Shown one piece after another: positions 47,772 through 55,543 of a DNA stretch of 64,000 bases. The stretch spans positions 1 through 64,000 of the forward strand of contig CANSLJ010000021.1 in the NCBI GenBank assembly GCA_947647735.1, in the 5' to 3' direction. The notes beneath the pieces were generated by a model. That model searched no databases and was not told where the DNA came from. It saw nothing but the letters and a program-made list of their open reading frames with translations. The DNA is from an uncultured bacterium (lineage in GTDB: Bacteria > Bacillota > Clostridia > Lachnospirales > Lachnospiraceae). The first letter of the stretch is position 1, and every line of letters starts with the position of its first letter. A program made the position numbers and the translations under genes.

Positions 47772-48492
47772 CGATGAAAGACCGGTCCGGATCGCAGTCA
47801 GCAAACTGGGACACTGGAAGAAATACGGTATGGAGCCCCCCGTCATGGCTAATAACGGAAAAGACGGGTTGAGTGCCATGCGGGAACTCCATCCCGAAAT
47901 TGTATTTGTGGATATGAATATGCCTGTCATGGACGGCTGCTCTTTTCTGGAACGTGCCTCAGCGGAATTTCCCGAAAGCCAGTTCATCATCGTGAGCGGT
48001 TATGATGACTTTTCCTACGCCAGACATGCCATGCGTTATGGCGCCTGTGATTATCTTTTAAAACCTGTGGTGGAAGAAGAACTGAACCATGCCATAGAAA
48101 AGGCTATTTTGAAGCTCGATCCCGATGCTGTTTTTGATGAGGAAAGTTCTACGGCAGAAGAAAATACCACGCCAGAAGAAATCGTTGAAACCATCAAGCA
48201 GTATATCGACAGCAACTACTGCCAGAACTTTAAGATCACAATGTTTGAGGAGAAATATTTCTTCTCCATCACATACCTCACCAAACTGTTCCATGCAAGA
48301 TACGGCTATACGATCTATGAATATGTATTAAAACTGCGGATGGAGAGAGCCAAAGAACTTTTAGAAAAACCAAATATCAAGATCCTCGATATCGCAGAAC
48401 GGCTCGGTTACACAGACAACCATTATTTCAGCAAAGCTTTCCGAAACTACTATGGAGTATCCCCCAGCCAGTACCGGAAAGAGTCATCATAA
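47749..48492 (+). CDS. AraC-type response regulator (YesN type)
   Basis: The 247-residue regulator has an N-terminal receiver domain (phospho-accepting Asp in VFVDMNMPVMDG, about residue 54) and a C-terminal AraC-type double HTH (about 148-247, with LDIAERLGYTDNHYFSKAFRNYYGVSPSQYR). ATG 47749 follows AAAGGAG and overlaps the kinase stop, so the two are coupled. It probably controls the adjacent importer genes. Confidence 0.95.
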   Translation: MYRSLIIDDERPVRIAVSKLGHWKKYGMEPPVMANNGKDGLSAMRELHPEIVFVDMNMPVMDGCSFLERASAEFPESQFIIVSGYDDFSYARHAMRYGACDYLLKPVVEEELNHAIEKAILKLDPDAVFDEESSTAEENTTPEEIVETIKQYIDSNYCQNFKITMFEEKYFFSITYLTKLFHARYGYTIYEYVLKLRMERAKELLEKPNIKILDIAERLGYTDNHYFSKAFRNYYGVSPSQYRKESS

Positions 48493-48507
48493 TTTCCGCC
48501 GCCGCGT

Positions 48508-49158
48508 TCAACCCTCCCGCTCCACACGAGGCAGATTCCACCGGTAACGAGCCGCCAGAAAGCGGATCAATACAACGATCAGTGAGGAAATGACCACTGC
48601 CGGAATCTGCCCGAATCCCCGATAGATCCAGACACAGATGATCGCCCCCGCCACAGATGCACAGGCGTAAATATGTTTTACAAAAATATAGGGAGGCACT
48701 TCCGCCATCACATCCCGCAGCAGCCCGCCGCCGACTCCGGTCAGCGTCCCCAGAAAAGTCAGCAGGAAAGTATTTTCCAGATAACCGTTCTGAATACCGG
48801 TAGTCACACCGACGACCGTAAAAATGCCCAGGCCGATGGAATCCATGATCAGCATCGCTTTTTCATAAAAAAGGCCAAAACGCCCTTTTAACATATCTCT
48901 CTTAAAATACAGTACAGCAAAAATCAGCAGTGACGTTGCTACCGCCACTGCTACATATACCGGCCTGACTAACGCTCCCGGCACATTTCCAAGGATCACG
49001 TCCCGCATCATGCCGCCGCCCACTGCCGTCACCACGCCGAGCACGCAAACGCCGAAAGCGTCCATCCGGCGGCTTATGCCCACCATCGCTCCGGATGCCG
49101 CAAAAGCCACCGTTCCCATCATTTCCATACAAAATATGATAAGCGCCTGAATATCCAT
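48508..49158 (-). CDS. TRIC-type cation channel family protein (UPF0126/YicG)
   Basis: The 216-residue membrane protein has seven predicted spans in two similar halves, each with a glycine-rich GGG(ML)xRDV motif (VGGGMMRDVILG and VGGGLLRDVMAE). Bacterial TRIC homologues conduct monovalent cations. It is a single gene with no clear partner. Confidence 0.92.
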   Translation of the reverse strand: MDIQALIIFCMEMMGTVAFAASGAMVGISRRMDAFGVCVLGVVTAVGGGMMRDVILGNVPGALVRPVYVAVAVATSLLIFAVLYFKRDMLKGRFGLFYEKAMLIMDSIGLGIFTVVGVTTGIQNGYLENTFLLTFLGTLTGVGGGLLRDVMAEVPPYIFVKHIYACASVAGAIICVWIYRGFGQIPAVVISSLIVVLIRFLAARYRWNLPRVEREG

Positions 49159-49183
49159 ACCGGCTCTCCTGCTATCATTTTAA

Positions 49184-49206
49184 CAGCCTGCTTTTTCAGG
49201 CTTTTT
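49184..49206 (-). terminator. hairpin at the end of the hemerythrin fusion gene
   Basis: AGCCTG pairs with CAGGCT across a 6-base loop and overlaps the stop region. The T run is poor on the gene strand, so it is a weak terminator. Confidence 0.4.
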
Positions 49207-50566
49207 TCTTCTCAAAAAATCCTCTTACCTCTTTTTTGATCGCTTCCGGCTTTAACGTTTTCAACAGATATCCTGTCGGCTTTAAATGCATGACTTTTTT
49301 CACACTCTCCGGATCTCCCTTTGCGGTCAGGAAGATAACCGGCAGATCCTTAAAGGCTTCTTCCGAGCGGAGCATTTCCAGCGTCTGCTTTCCATCACAG
49401 ACAGGCATCTCATAGTCCAACAGAACCAGATCCGGCCTGTTCAGAGTGATGGAACGGATCGCCGCTATCCCGGATTCCGCCAGTGTGACTTCATAGTCCT
49501 CAAACAACAGATCCCGCATAACGTGCCGTATGGTTTTGGAATCATCCACCACAAGTATCTTCAGCCTGTTGTCTTTCTCCTCCTGTGCTTCCTGTGCCCT
49601 GCGCTCCGTCAGATACTGCTCCACCCCGGCCATGGCATTTTCCGCTTCAAGCGCCATTCCGACACCTTTTTCGAGCAGATGGGGCGCAATGATGCAGTAG
49701 GCAAAATAGCCGGCGCCCCCTGTATTGAATAACAGGCTCGCCTGCGGAGTGTGGCGTCTCAATATCCGGTCAAACTGATCGTAGGATAACAGATTTTCCT
49801 CTTTTAATTCATAGTCGTTCATGGAAGGGAAACATTCCATAATGCGTTTCACAAACTGCCTCGCCGTATATCTCATGGCATGGATCAGCATGGTGTCCAG
49901 CTTGTTTGTCTTGATGCCCATAACCCTGCCGACTGTATTGATCAGCAGTTTTTCCTCAAAGACAAGTATGATCTCCTGGCGTTCTCCCTTCTTCCCGGTC
50001 CCATAGACCAGCCGGTAATATACGCCCCGTCCGAACTTCTCCCCGCCGTACGCATCGCTGATCAACTGGGATTCCAGATGGAACATGTCAAAGACAAGCT
50101 GGACGATCACCTTTTTCATCGTAGCAATCTCTTCCTCCGGCAGGACATTCTCCCATTTTCCCGCATTTCTTCCCGTTATGGCGACATCCTCCGTCATCGT
50201 GTGGCCCAGAAGCCAGCCCGTGCACACGCCGAGAAAATGGTCCACAGCCTCCTCGCTGTAACCGCTCCGCTCCAGCTCCTCCTCCAGCGCCGGCAGCGTA
50301 TTTTCCCGAAATCCTCTATGTATCTTACAGTGCTGCTCCAGCCCCTTGTAGTTGATGGAAGCCATATATGCCTCCTCCCCCGCAAAGTGCTTCAGCGCAT
50401 GTCCCCTGAAAAATTTAATGCCTTCCTGACACAGCCACTGATTATCCTTTTCTTCCTCCTTAAACGCATAAAGCTTATTGATGATCTTAAAAAGCTGCTG
50501 ATGCTCCTTATCGATGGAATCCACTCCTATGTTGAACTCTTCTCTCCATTCAAACTGAGTCCCCAT
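49196..50566 (-). CDS. hemerythrin - CheX-like - receiver fusion protein
   Basis: The 456-residue protein has three parts. Residues 5-135 are a bacteriohemerythrin with a full set of iron ligands (H21, H56, H60, E64, H79, H83, H122, D127). Residues 150-300 resemble the CheX/CheC-like phosphatase fold. Residues 335-452 are a receiver domain with D384 in LLDYEMP and the K in LLKTLKP. It likely links oxygen or redox binding to a phospho-signal, perhaps chemotaxis, given the motile host. There is no output HTH. It has its own promoter and a GGAGG site. Confidence 0.85.
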   Translation of the reverse strand: MGTQFEWREEFNIGVDSIDKEHQQLFKIINKLYAFKEEEKDNQWLCQEGIKFFRGHALKHFAGEEAYMASINYKGLEQHCKIHRGFRENTLPALEEELERSGYSEEAVDHFLGVCTGWLLGHTMTEDVAITGRNAGKWENVLPEEEIATMKKVIVQLVFDMFHLESQLISDAYGGEKFGRGVYYRLVYGTGKKGERQEIILVFEEKLLINTVGRVMGIKTNKLDTMLIHAMRYTARQFVKRIMECFPSMNDYELKEENLLSYDQFDRILRRHTPQASLLFNTGGAGYFAYCIIAPHLLEKGVGMALEAENAMAGVEQYLTERRAQEAQEEKDNRLKILVVDDSKTIRHVMRDLLFEDYEVTLAESGIAAIRSITLNRPDLVLLDYEMPVCDGKQTLEMLRSEEAFKDLPVIFLTAKGDPESVKKVMHLKPTGYLLKTLKPEAIKKEVRGFFEKKKA

Positions 50567-50617
50567 ATAACTTCCTCCTTCACCGTGACCGTACTGCTAT
50601 AAGTATTATGTTTTTTA

Positions 50618-50647
50618 ATTATACAATACAGTGTATCTTTATTGCAA
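50618..50647 (-). promoter_or_regulatory. probable sigma-A promoter of the hemerythrin fusion gene
   Basis: The minus strand reads TTGCAA, 18 bases, TATAAT, about 60 bases before the start. Confidence 0.6.
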
Positions 50648-50727
50648 TCTTATTTGCGATAAAATTTTTCTCCCGACGCCGCTTTTGCTATCCCTTTTTG
50701 TGACATTTTTCTCAGATTTTCAACGCG

Positions 50728-50755
50728 AAAAAGATGCCGCTTAAGCCGCGGCATC
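50728..50755 (-). terminator. rho-independent terminator of hsp20
   Basis: On the minus strand GATGCCGC pairs with GCGGCATC (8 bp, 7-base loop), followed by TTTTT. Confidence 0.88.
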
Positions 50756-50787
50756 TCTGCTGATCGCATCACTTATTCCATAACTGT

Positions 50788-51246
50788 TTATCCTTCGATC
50801 GGTATATACCGGCTCTCCTCAATAACCGGCTTTACTTCTTTCTTCAGTACGGATACCTTAAGGATACCATCCTCAAATCTGGCCCTGATATCCTCCTGCG
50901 TAATGTCCTCGCCGACATAGAAGCTTCTGCTGCAGGTCCCGTAATATCTTTCACGGCGGATATATCTTCCGTTTTCATCTTTCTGCTCATCGCTTTTATT
51001 GGTCTCGGCGCTGATCGTCAGATAACCTTCCTTCAGTTCCGCCTTCACATCCTCCTTTTTACAGCCCGGCAGATCGATGTCCAGCTCATAACCGGTATTG
51101 CTTTCTCTGATATCCGTTCTCATAATGCCGGGAGTGGTATTATATCTTGCAGCGGTTCTCGCGGGACGTGCAAAGTCCTCAAAAAATTCATCAAATAAAT
51201 TTTCTCCAAAAATACTGTTTAATGTGTTTGTTCTCGGTAATAACAT
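50788..51246 (-). CDS. Hsp20/alpha-crystallin small heat shock protein
   Basis: The 152-residue holdase has an alpha-crystallin domain (about 45-140) that includes YELDIDLPGCKKEDVKAELKEG and the GILKVSVLKK strand, and a C-terminal I-P-I motif (YIPIEG) for oligomer contacts. GGAGG precedes the ATG. The upstream region holds a perfect CIRCE operator over its promoter, so it should be repressed by HrcA. hrcA, dnaK and groEL are not in the window. Confidence 0.96.
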   Translation of the reverse strand: MLLPRTNTLNSIFGENLFDEFFEDFARPARTAARYNTTPGIMRTDIRESNTGYELDIDLPGCKKEDVKAELKEGYLTISAETNKSDEQKDENGRYIRRERYYGTCSRSFYVGEDITQEDIRARFEDGILKVSVLKKEVKPVIEESRYIPIEG

Positions 51247-51323
51247 AGTGTGTTCCTCCTTACCATTCCTGATAAATGTGTAGCAGCGTTGTTAGCTGTT
51301 ATTGTTTTGTTTGGTATAATTGT

Positions 51324-51352
51324 GTTATATCACTTTTGTTAGCACTCGTCAA
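51324..51352 (-). promoter_or_regulatory. sigma-A promoter of hsp20
   Basis: The minus strand reads TTGACG, 17 bases, TATAAC. Its -35 lies inside the CIRCE operator. Confidence 0.8.
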
Positions 51353-51365
51353 TAGTGAGTGCTAA
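51339..51365. promoter_or_regulatory. CIRCE operator (HrcA site)
   Basis: TTAGCACTC, nine bases, GAGTGCTAA, an exact match to the known CIRCE element. It overlaps the hsp20 -35 box, so HrcA binding would block transcription. Confidence 0.97.
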
Positions 51366-51472
51366 CAATTTATAAAGTTTATGCTTTCTTAATATATTAT
51401 AGGTAAGTGAGGTGTTTTTATACTGCCTTTCTACTATATTTTATTACCTGTCCGCCATTCGGGCTTTAAAGT

Positions 51473-51643
51473 TCAGATCATTTCATACTGCATCATCTCG
51501 TATTTCAGCTTTGTTCCCTCCATGATCTCCGCCGGAAGCAATGCTCTTGCCACCAGTTTCAGATCATCGGATTCTGTATCGGTTCTTTTTAAGTTTGCGT
51601 AATCACCGTCGATGCTGACTACTTCGTAGTACCAGGTTTCCAT
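51473..51643 (-). CDS. 56-residue hypothetical protein
   Basis: The small protein METWYYEVVSIDGDYANLKR is mostly beta-strand by appearance, with no membrane or signal sequence. GAAAGGAG precedes the ATG, and it follows the nitroreductase by 30 bases, so it is probably co-transcribed. I do not recognise the family. Confidence 0.7.
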   Translation of the reverse strand: METWYYEVVSIDGDYANLKRTDTESDDLKLVARALLPAEIMEGTKLKYEMMQYEMI

Positions 51644-51673
51644 TTTGAGCGCTCCTTTCAGTATTTTAAACAT

Positions 51674-52201
51674 CTACCTGATATAATACACATAATCGTC
51701 TTTCCTCGGTGTTGTCTCCTTCAGGGGCGCCGACGCATATCCCAGCACAAGGTGTCCGATTCCTTCATAATCACCTTCGATACCGAGACTCTTTAATATC
51801 TCCTTCCCTTCCTCCGATTCAAATTCCTCTTTCGCCCTGTGGATCCAGCAGCTGTCAACCCCCAGATCTGCCGCGGCATTCATCAGATTGCCCATTACCA
51901 GACTTCCATCATAAATGTATGTAGGCATGTTCTTATCTGCCAGTACGATCAGAAGTTCCGGCGCCCCGTAGAACGGATCGAACCCTTCTCCCTGCCCCAT
52001 GATCCTCGCATTCATGGCGGAAAGCTTATCCCGGAGTTCCCTGTTCGTCACCGCAATAATGATCGGCGACTGTTTTCCCATGCCTGTCGCCGCATAGGTT
52101 CCCGCCTTGATGATAGCCTGCAGTTTCTCCTCCTCGATCAGCTCCGGCTTATATGCACGGCAGCTCCTTCTTGTTTCCAGTACCTTTAATGTTTCAGCCA
52201 T
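51674..52201 (-). CDS. nitroreductase family protein
   Basis: The 175-residue FMN-dependent NAD(P)H oxidoreductase has the start RRSCRAYKPELIEEEKL (FMN phosphate site), the AATGMGKQSPIIIAV stretch and the GHLVLGYA end. Small members of this family often reduce quinones or nitro-groups. The physiological substrate cannot be read from the sequence. It lies between a helical unknown and a 56-residue protein on one strand. Confidence 0.94.
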   Translation of the reverse strand: MAETLKVLETRRSCRAYKPELIEEEKLQAIIKAGTYAATGMGKQSPIIIAVTNRELRDKLSAMNARIMGQGEGFDPFYGAPELLIVLADKNMPTYIYDGSLVMGNLMNAAADLGVDSCWIHRAKEEFESEEGKEILKSLGIEGDYEGIGHLVLGYASAPLKETTPRKDDYVYYIR

Positions 52202-52245
52202 CTTATATCCTCCTGTTTCATATTTTTAAACTTCCAAAAGCATAC

Positions 52246-52653
52246 TCACAGCCGGTTCATGACGTCCTGCACTCTGCGGATCGCTTCATCAACCTGTGCC
52301 CTGGCATTGTTGATCCGATCCTGCATCAGCCAGTCCGCAACCATTCCGTCAAAGAAATAGTCTGCAAAGCTCAGAAAATCCGCTGTATTAAAATCCAGAT
52401 TCAGGCATGCTGATACGTCCCCGAGCTCCTTGCTGAATCTTTGCAGGTCATACTTTGCCTGCTCCATATGGCTCTGTGCGTTATTCATCTTGGAGTGTTT
52501 GATAAAACTTGTCATCAGGCCCCCGCCAAGCATATCCACGATTCCCCAGTTTTTTGCGCTGTTTAAGTCATTCTGTGCGGCATGCAGGCTTTGCAGCGCT
52601 CTGCCTCCGGCGTCAATTGCTTCCTGACGTTCTTTGTTGTAATCGTACGGCAT
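52246..52653 (-). CDS. hypothetical helical protein
   Basis: The 135-residue soluble protein has helices with a central Gly-rich turn (DMLGGGLMTSFIKHSKM). Charged heptads suggest a coiled bundle. It precedes the nitroreductase by 44 bases and may share its transcript. The family is unknown to me. Confidence 0.75.
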   Translation of the reverse strand: MPYDYNKERQEAIDAGGRALQSLHAAQNDLNSAKNWGIVDMLGGGLMTSFIKHSKMNNAQSHMEQAKYDLQRFSKELGDVSACLNLDFNTADFLSFADYFFDGMVADWLMQDRINNARAQVDEAIRRVQDVMNRL

Positions 52654-52890
52654 AGCCTATTCCTCCATCCCCCCGGTAAACCCCGGATGTTTTACAACAT
52701 ATCTCAAAAATGTATCTATTATCCTTTTAAGATCAATTCTTTTTCCCTTCCGCAAATTATACGCCTTATCCGGCAATATATCAACCGCCTTTCCACGCAG
52801 CGCCTCCCCTTTTGTCCCTTTGAAAGCGACACATCGCTTCCTATTTTCTGGTACTCTGATATCATCAAACAGAACACGGAGGAAAAAATC

Positions 52891-53559
52891 ATGAACAACA
52901 ACCTTACTGAACTTATTTTTGTACTGGACCGCAGCGGCTCCATGGAACATCTGACAGAGGAAACGATCGGCGGATTCAATTCTCTGATAAAAAAACAGAA
53001 AGATGATACAGCCGGAGATGTGTACGTGACAACCGTGCTTTTCGACGACAGGTATGAGATACTCCACGACCATCTGAATATCCGCGACATCCCGCGCCTC
53101 ACCGGGAAAGAATACTACGCAAGAGGCTGTACCGCCCTTCTCGATGCCGTAGGAAGAACGATCGATAATATCGGAGAGAGGCTTTCTACGACTGATGAAG
53201 ATGACAGGCCCGGTAAGATCCTGTTTGTCATCACAACGGACGGATATGAAAATGCCAGCAGGGATTATACAAAGAAGAAAGTAAAAGAGATGATCACGCT
53301 GCAGCAGGAAACCTACAACTGGAAATTTTTATTTCTCGGAGCCGATATCGATGCCGTGGGGGAGGCTGATTCCATCGGGATCAGAAGCGCAGGCGCCTGC
53401 AGGCCGACGGCAACCTCCGCCGGAGTCGCATCCTCCTTTCAGGCGGTATCCCACATTGCGCAGTTCCTGCGGGCAACGCCCTGCTTCATCGCAAAGGAAG
53501 AGGGGTTTGATGAGCATTTCGATGAGGAATGTGCCATCGCCTTCTCAAAGATCGAATAG
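52891..53559 (+). CDS. VWA domain protein
   Basis: The 222-residue protein is almost wholly a von Willebrand A domain. The metal site DRSGS (13-17), a T near 80 and ITTDGYEN are seen, a TerY-like single-domain form. It probably binds a protein partner. ATG 52891 follows GGAGG at 8 bases. Its stop codon directly abuts the stop of the convergent XRE-like gene. VWA genes of this type are often near kinases, phosphatases or XRE-like proteins. Confidence 0.9.
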   Translation: MNNNLTELIFVLDRSGSMEHLTEETIGGFNSLIKKQKDDTAGDVYVTTVLFDDRYEILHDHLNIRDIPRLTGKEYYARGCTALLDAVGRTIDNIGERLSTTDEDDRPGKILFVITTDGYENASRDYTKKKVKEMITLQQETYNWKFLFLGADIDAVGEADSIGIRSAGACRPTATSAGVASSFQAVSHIAQFLRATPCFIAKEEGFDEHFDEECAIAFSKIE

Positions 53560-54174
53560 CTATGCCCCGAGGCAGGGCTGTTCATAGAGATAAAGCATTT
53601 CATTTATGATATCAAGATCATATATCTCATTTTGCAGCATGAATTTCATGATCAGATCATATTTGCTTGCATTGCTGAAGCTGTAGCCTGCAAGAAGGAG
53701 GAATTCTTCTCCCTCCTGCAGGTTGAGCCGCAAACCTATACACAGCGCAAGCATTGTATTTTTTGACGGATGATAGTTTGTCCCGCCGGTGATCTTGGAG
53801 ATAAGCCTTCGATCCACAAAACATCTTTCATAGATCATCGCCGTCGTGATATCTCTTTCATACATATAAAGGTTTAACCTTTTGGCAATACCTTCCTCCT
53901 CAAAACTTTCCTTCAGAAAATCATCTATCTCATTGACCGTCCTTGCCTGAGGCATCGGTGCGCAGGGCATTCCAGCCTGTGCCTCCTCCGCCCTGTCCGG
54001 CTTCCGTCTGAGAAAGGCTGGGATCGTGAGTCCTCGTCCTTTTGCGGGCGGCTCCGGATCGGGTCTTTTAGGCAAAAACGCAGGAATGCTGTTTGCTTTT
54101 GCAGCCATATCGATATAATGCTCCGTCATATACCGGGCTAATTTCTGTCTGATCTCTTCATGGTGCCGCACCAT
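53560..54174 (-). CDS. XRE-like HTH protein
   Basis: In this 204-residue protein, residues 1-85 are proline- and charge-rich linkers. Residues about 95-200 form an XRE-like HTH variant seen near VWA proteins and Ser/Thr kinases in Firmicutes. The pattern is RRLISKITGGTNYHPSKNT, then LALCIGLRLNLQEGEEFLLLAGYS and a C-terminal helix. GGAGG precedes the start. It is convergent with the VWA gene with zero bases between stops. No kinase gene is nearby. Confidence 0.75.
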   Translation of the reverse strand: MVRHHEEIRQKLARYMTEHYIDMAAKANSIPAFLPKRPDPEPPAKGRGLTIPAFLRRKPDRAEEAQAGMPCAPMPQARTVNEIDDFLKESFEEEGIAKRLNLYMYERDITTAMIYERCFVDRRLISKITGGTNYHPSKNTMLALCIGLRLNLQEGEEFLLLAGYSFSNASKYDLIMKFMLQNEIYDLDIINEMLYLYEQPCLGA

Positions 54175-54224
54175 AGCATACCCTCCTGCAAGTCTGACCT
54201 GATATCATCCACTTTACCGCCTGT

Positions 54225-54253
54225 ATTATAGCACATTTTTCGCTGTTGTGAAA
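54225..54253 (-). promoter_or_regulatory. promoter of the XRE-like gene
   Basis: The minus strand reads TTTCAC, 17 bases, TATAAT, with TGC before the -10. It is about 50 bases before the start. Confidence 0.65.
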
Positions 54254-54293
54254 CAGGCGCCCGCTTCGCGAGTATCTTTATGCTGACAAAAAT

Positions 54294-54324
54294 GGCTGCG
54301 GAAGGTTCATAACCTCCCGCAGCC
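54294..54324 (-). terminator. terminator-like hairpin
   Basis: GGCTGCGG and AGGTT pair with AACCT and CCGCAGCC across a 3-base loop, and the minus strand continues ATTTTTG. It is about 200 bases past the 171-residue gene stop. Confidence 0.65.
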
Positions 54325-54529
54325 TGTGCTTATAACCGTACTTCCACACCGCATTGTCTGCAAGTTTTTTACAGAGCATTTGTTAAAATTCCTTTATATG
54401 CACCATCCGCTTTTCCGAATCCATGAACATTATCCCATAACAGATAACAGAAAACATATAATACATAATCCTGAACAAAAACATCTCCCACTCTGACAAA
54501 ATATGTGAATGCTCTGTACGGAAAACATT

Positions 54530-55045
54530 TTAGATATCCACTTCAAACTGTACCGTCTGATTATACTGATCCAGCGCGATCTGCATTTCCATAACCGCTT
54601 TGGAAATGCGCTCGTATTCCTGTTTGATCAAATCCAGATCATAGTTTATGTATCTGTATTCCGGCACTGCGTTTTTGGACGTGTAGGAGTGCTGTTCCAC
54701 TCTCGCCTTGGGAAGCTGCTTACGCATATAATCCAGTATGCTCTTTCTCTTGTTCATCTGTGCCATTTTCACGAGGATGGTGTCAACGCTCATCTCCCGA
54801 TCCCCCACCTGCACTCTGGCGTTTGCGTTATTGACGTTGACCGCATGTTTTATCACACATATCTTTTCGTCAATCTCAGCGATCGTTGCCGCCACTTCCG
54901 AGTAATCATACTCCGGAATCACAGGTTCCTCGTTGATCGCCGCCGTATACATGCTGGAAGCATATTCTTTGTTCACCCAGAACGCCTTATCCTCCTCCAG
55001 GCTTCTGAGCAGTTTATTGGCATATGCCGAAGTCATTGTCTGCAT
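54530..55045 (-). CDS. hypothetical coiled-coil protein
   Basis: The 171-residue helical protein has a VNVNNANARVQVGDREMSVD turn and a final YRYINYDLDLIKQEYERISK helix. It distantly recalls DIP1984-type proteins in layout, but the match is too weak to name. No membrane region is present. It lies 78 bases downstream of an XRE gene and may be in the same unit. Confidence 0.65.
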   Translation of the reverse strand: MQTMTSAYANKLLRSLEEDKAFWVNKEYASSMYTAAINEEPVIPEYDYSEVAATIAEIDEKICVIKHAVNVNNANARVQVGDREMSVDTILVKMAQMNKRKSILDYMRKQLPKARVEQHSYTSKNAVPEYRYINYDLDLIKQEYERISKAVMEMQIALDQYNQTVQFEVDI

Positions 55046-55122
55046 CTTGTGTCTCCTTTCCGATCCCGGCCGCGCTGTCCGGATATCCGTCGCCCTCCGT
55101 TTTTTCTGCTGATGGTCTCAGT

Positions 55123-55425
55123 TTACAGCATCCGGCGGAAAATGTCATTGAACCGGCGGTTTAATTTCATGCCGCCCCATAAACGGGCAATATCCCCGTC
55201 AATGACGAGGATATCTTCTATGCTGGTATGCAGCAGTCTGCTGAGGATTATGAAGTTGTCCAGACTCGGCAGCGATCTGCCGGAGATCCATTTATAGACG
55301 GCCTGCGGGTTTTCAAATCCCATAGCGCCCTGGATGTCCTTCACTGTGTAGCCGTTTTCGGCAAGCAGATCTTTGATCCGCTTTCCGGTTTCTCTTTGCC
55401 TGATCGATAAATAAATCGGTTCCAT
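55123..55425 (-). CDS. XRE-family HTH regulator (PQAVYKW type)
   Basis: The 100-residue protein has an HTH in residues 12-75 with NPQAVYKWISGRSLPSLDNFIILS. It is a close relative of the protein at 62093-62347 in the same window. The short C-terminal tail is basic. A possible role is control of the 171-residue neighbour. GGAGG precedes its start. Confidence 0.88.
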   Translation of the reverse strand: MEPIYLSIRQRETGKRIKDLLAENGYTVKDIQGAMGFENPQAVYKWISGRSLPSLDNFIILSRLLHTSIEDILVIDGDIARLWGGMKLNRRFNDIFRRML

Positions 55426-55543
55426 GACTCACCTCCGAAATACTCAGTTCATCCGCAACATTACTATTTTAACACTGTCCGGCAATAAAAGCCATTTATT
55501 TTTATTCATGTTCTGCCTGTTTTTCACAAAGTTTTCCTGCCCG

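Larger units (their letters stand above)
54175..54529. other. intergenic region with promoter and terminator
   Basis: This 355-bp stretch holds the XRE-like gene promoter (TTTCAC at 54248-54253 and TATAAT at 54225-54230 on the minus strand, 17-bp spacing, with an extended TG) and a terminator-like hairpin at 54294-54324. The remainder is AT-rich and gene-free. Confidence 0.6.
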
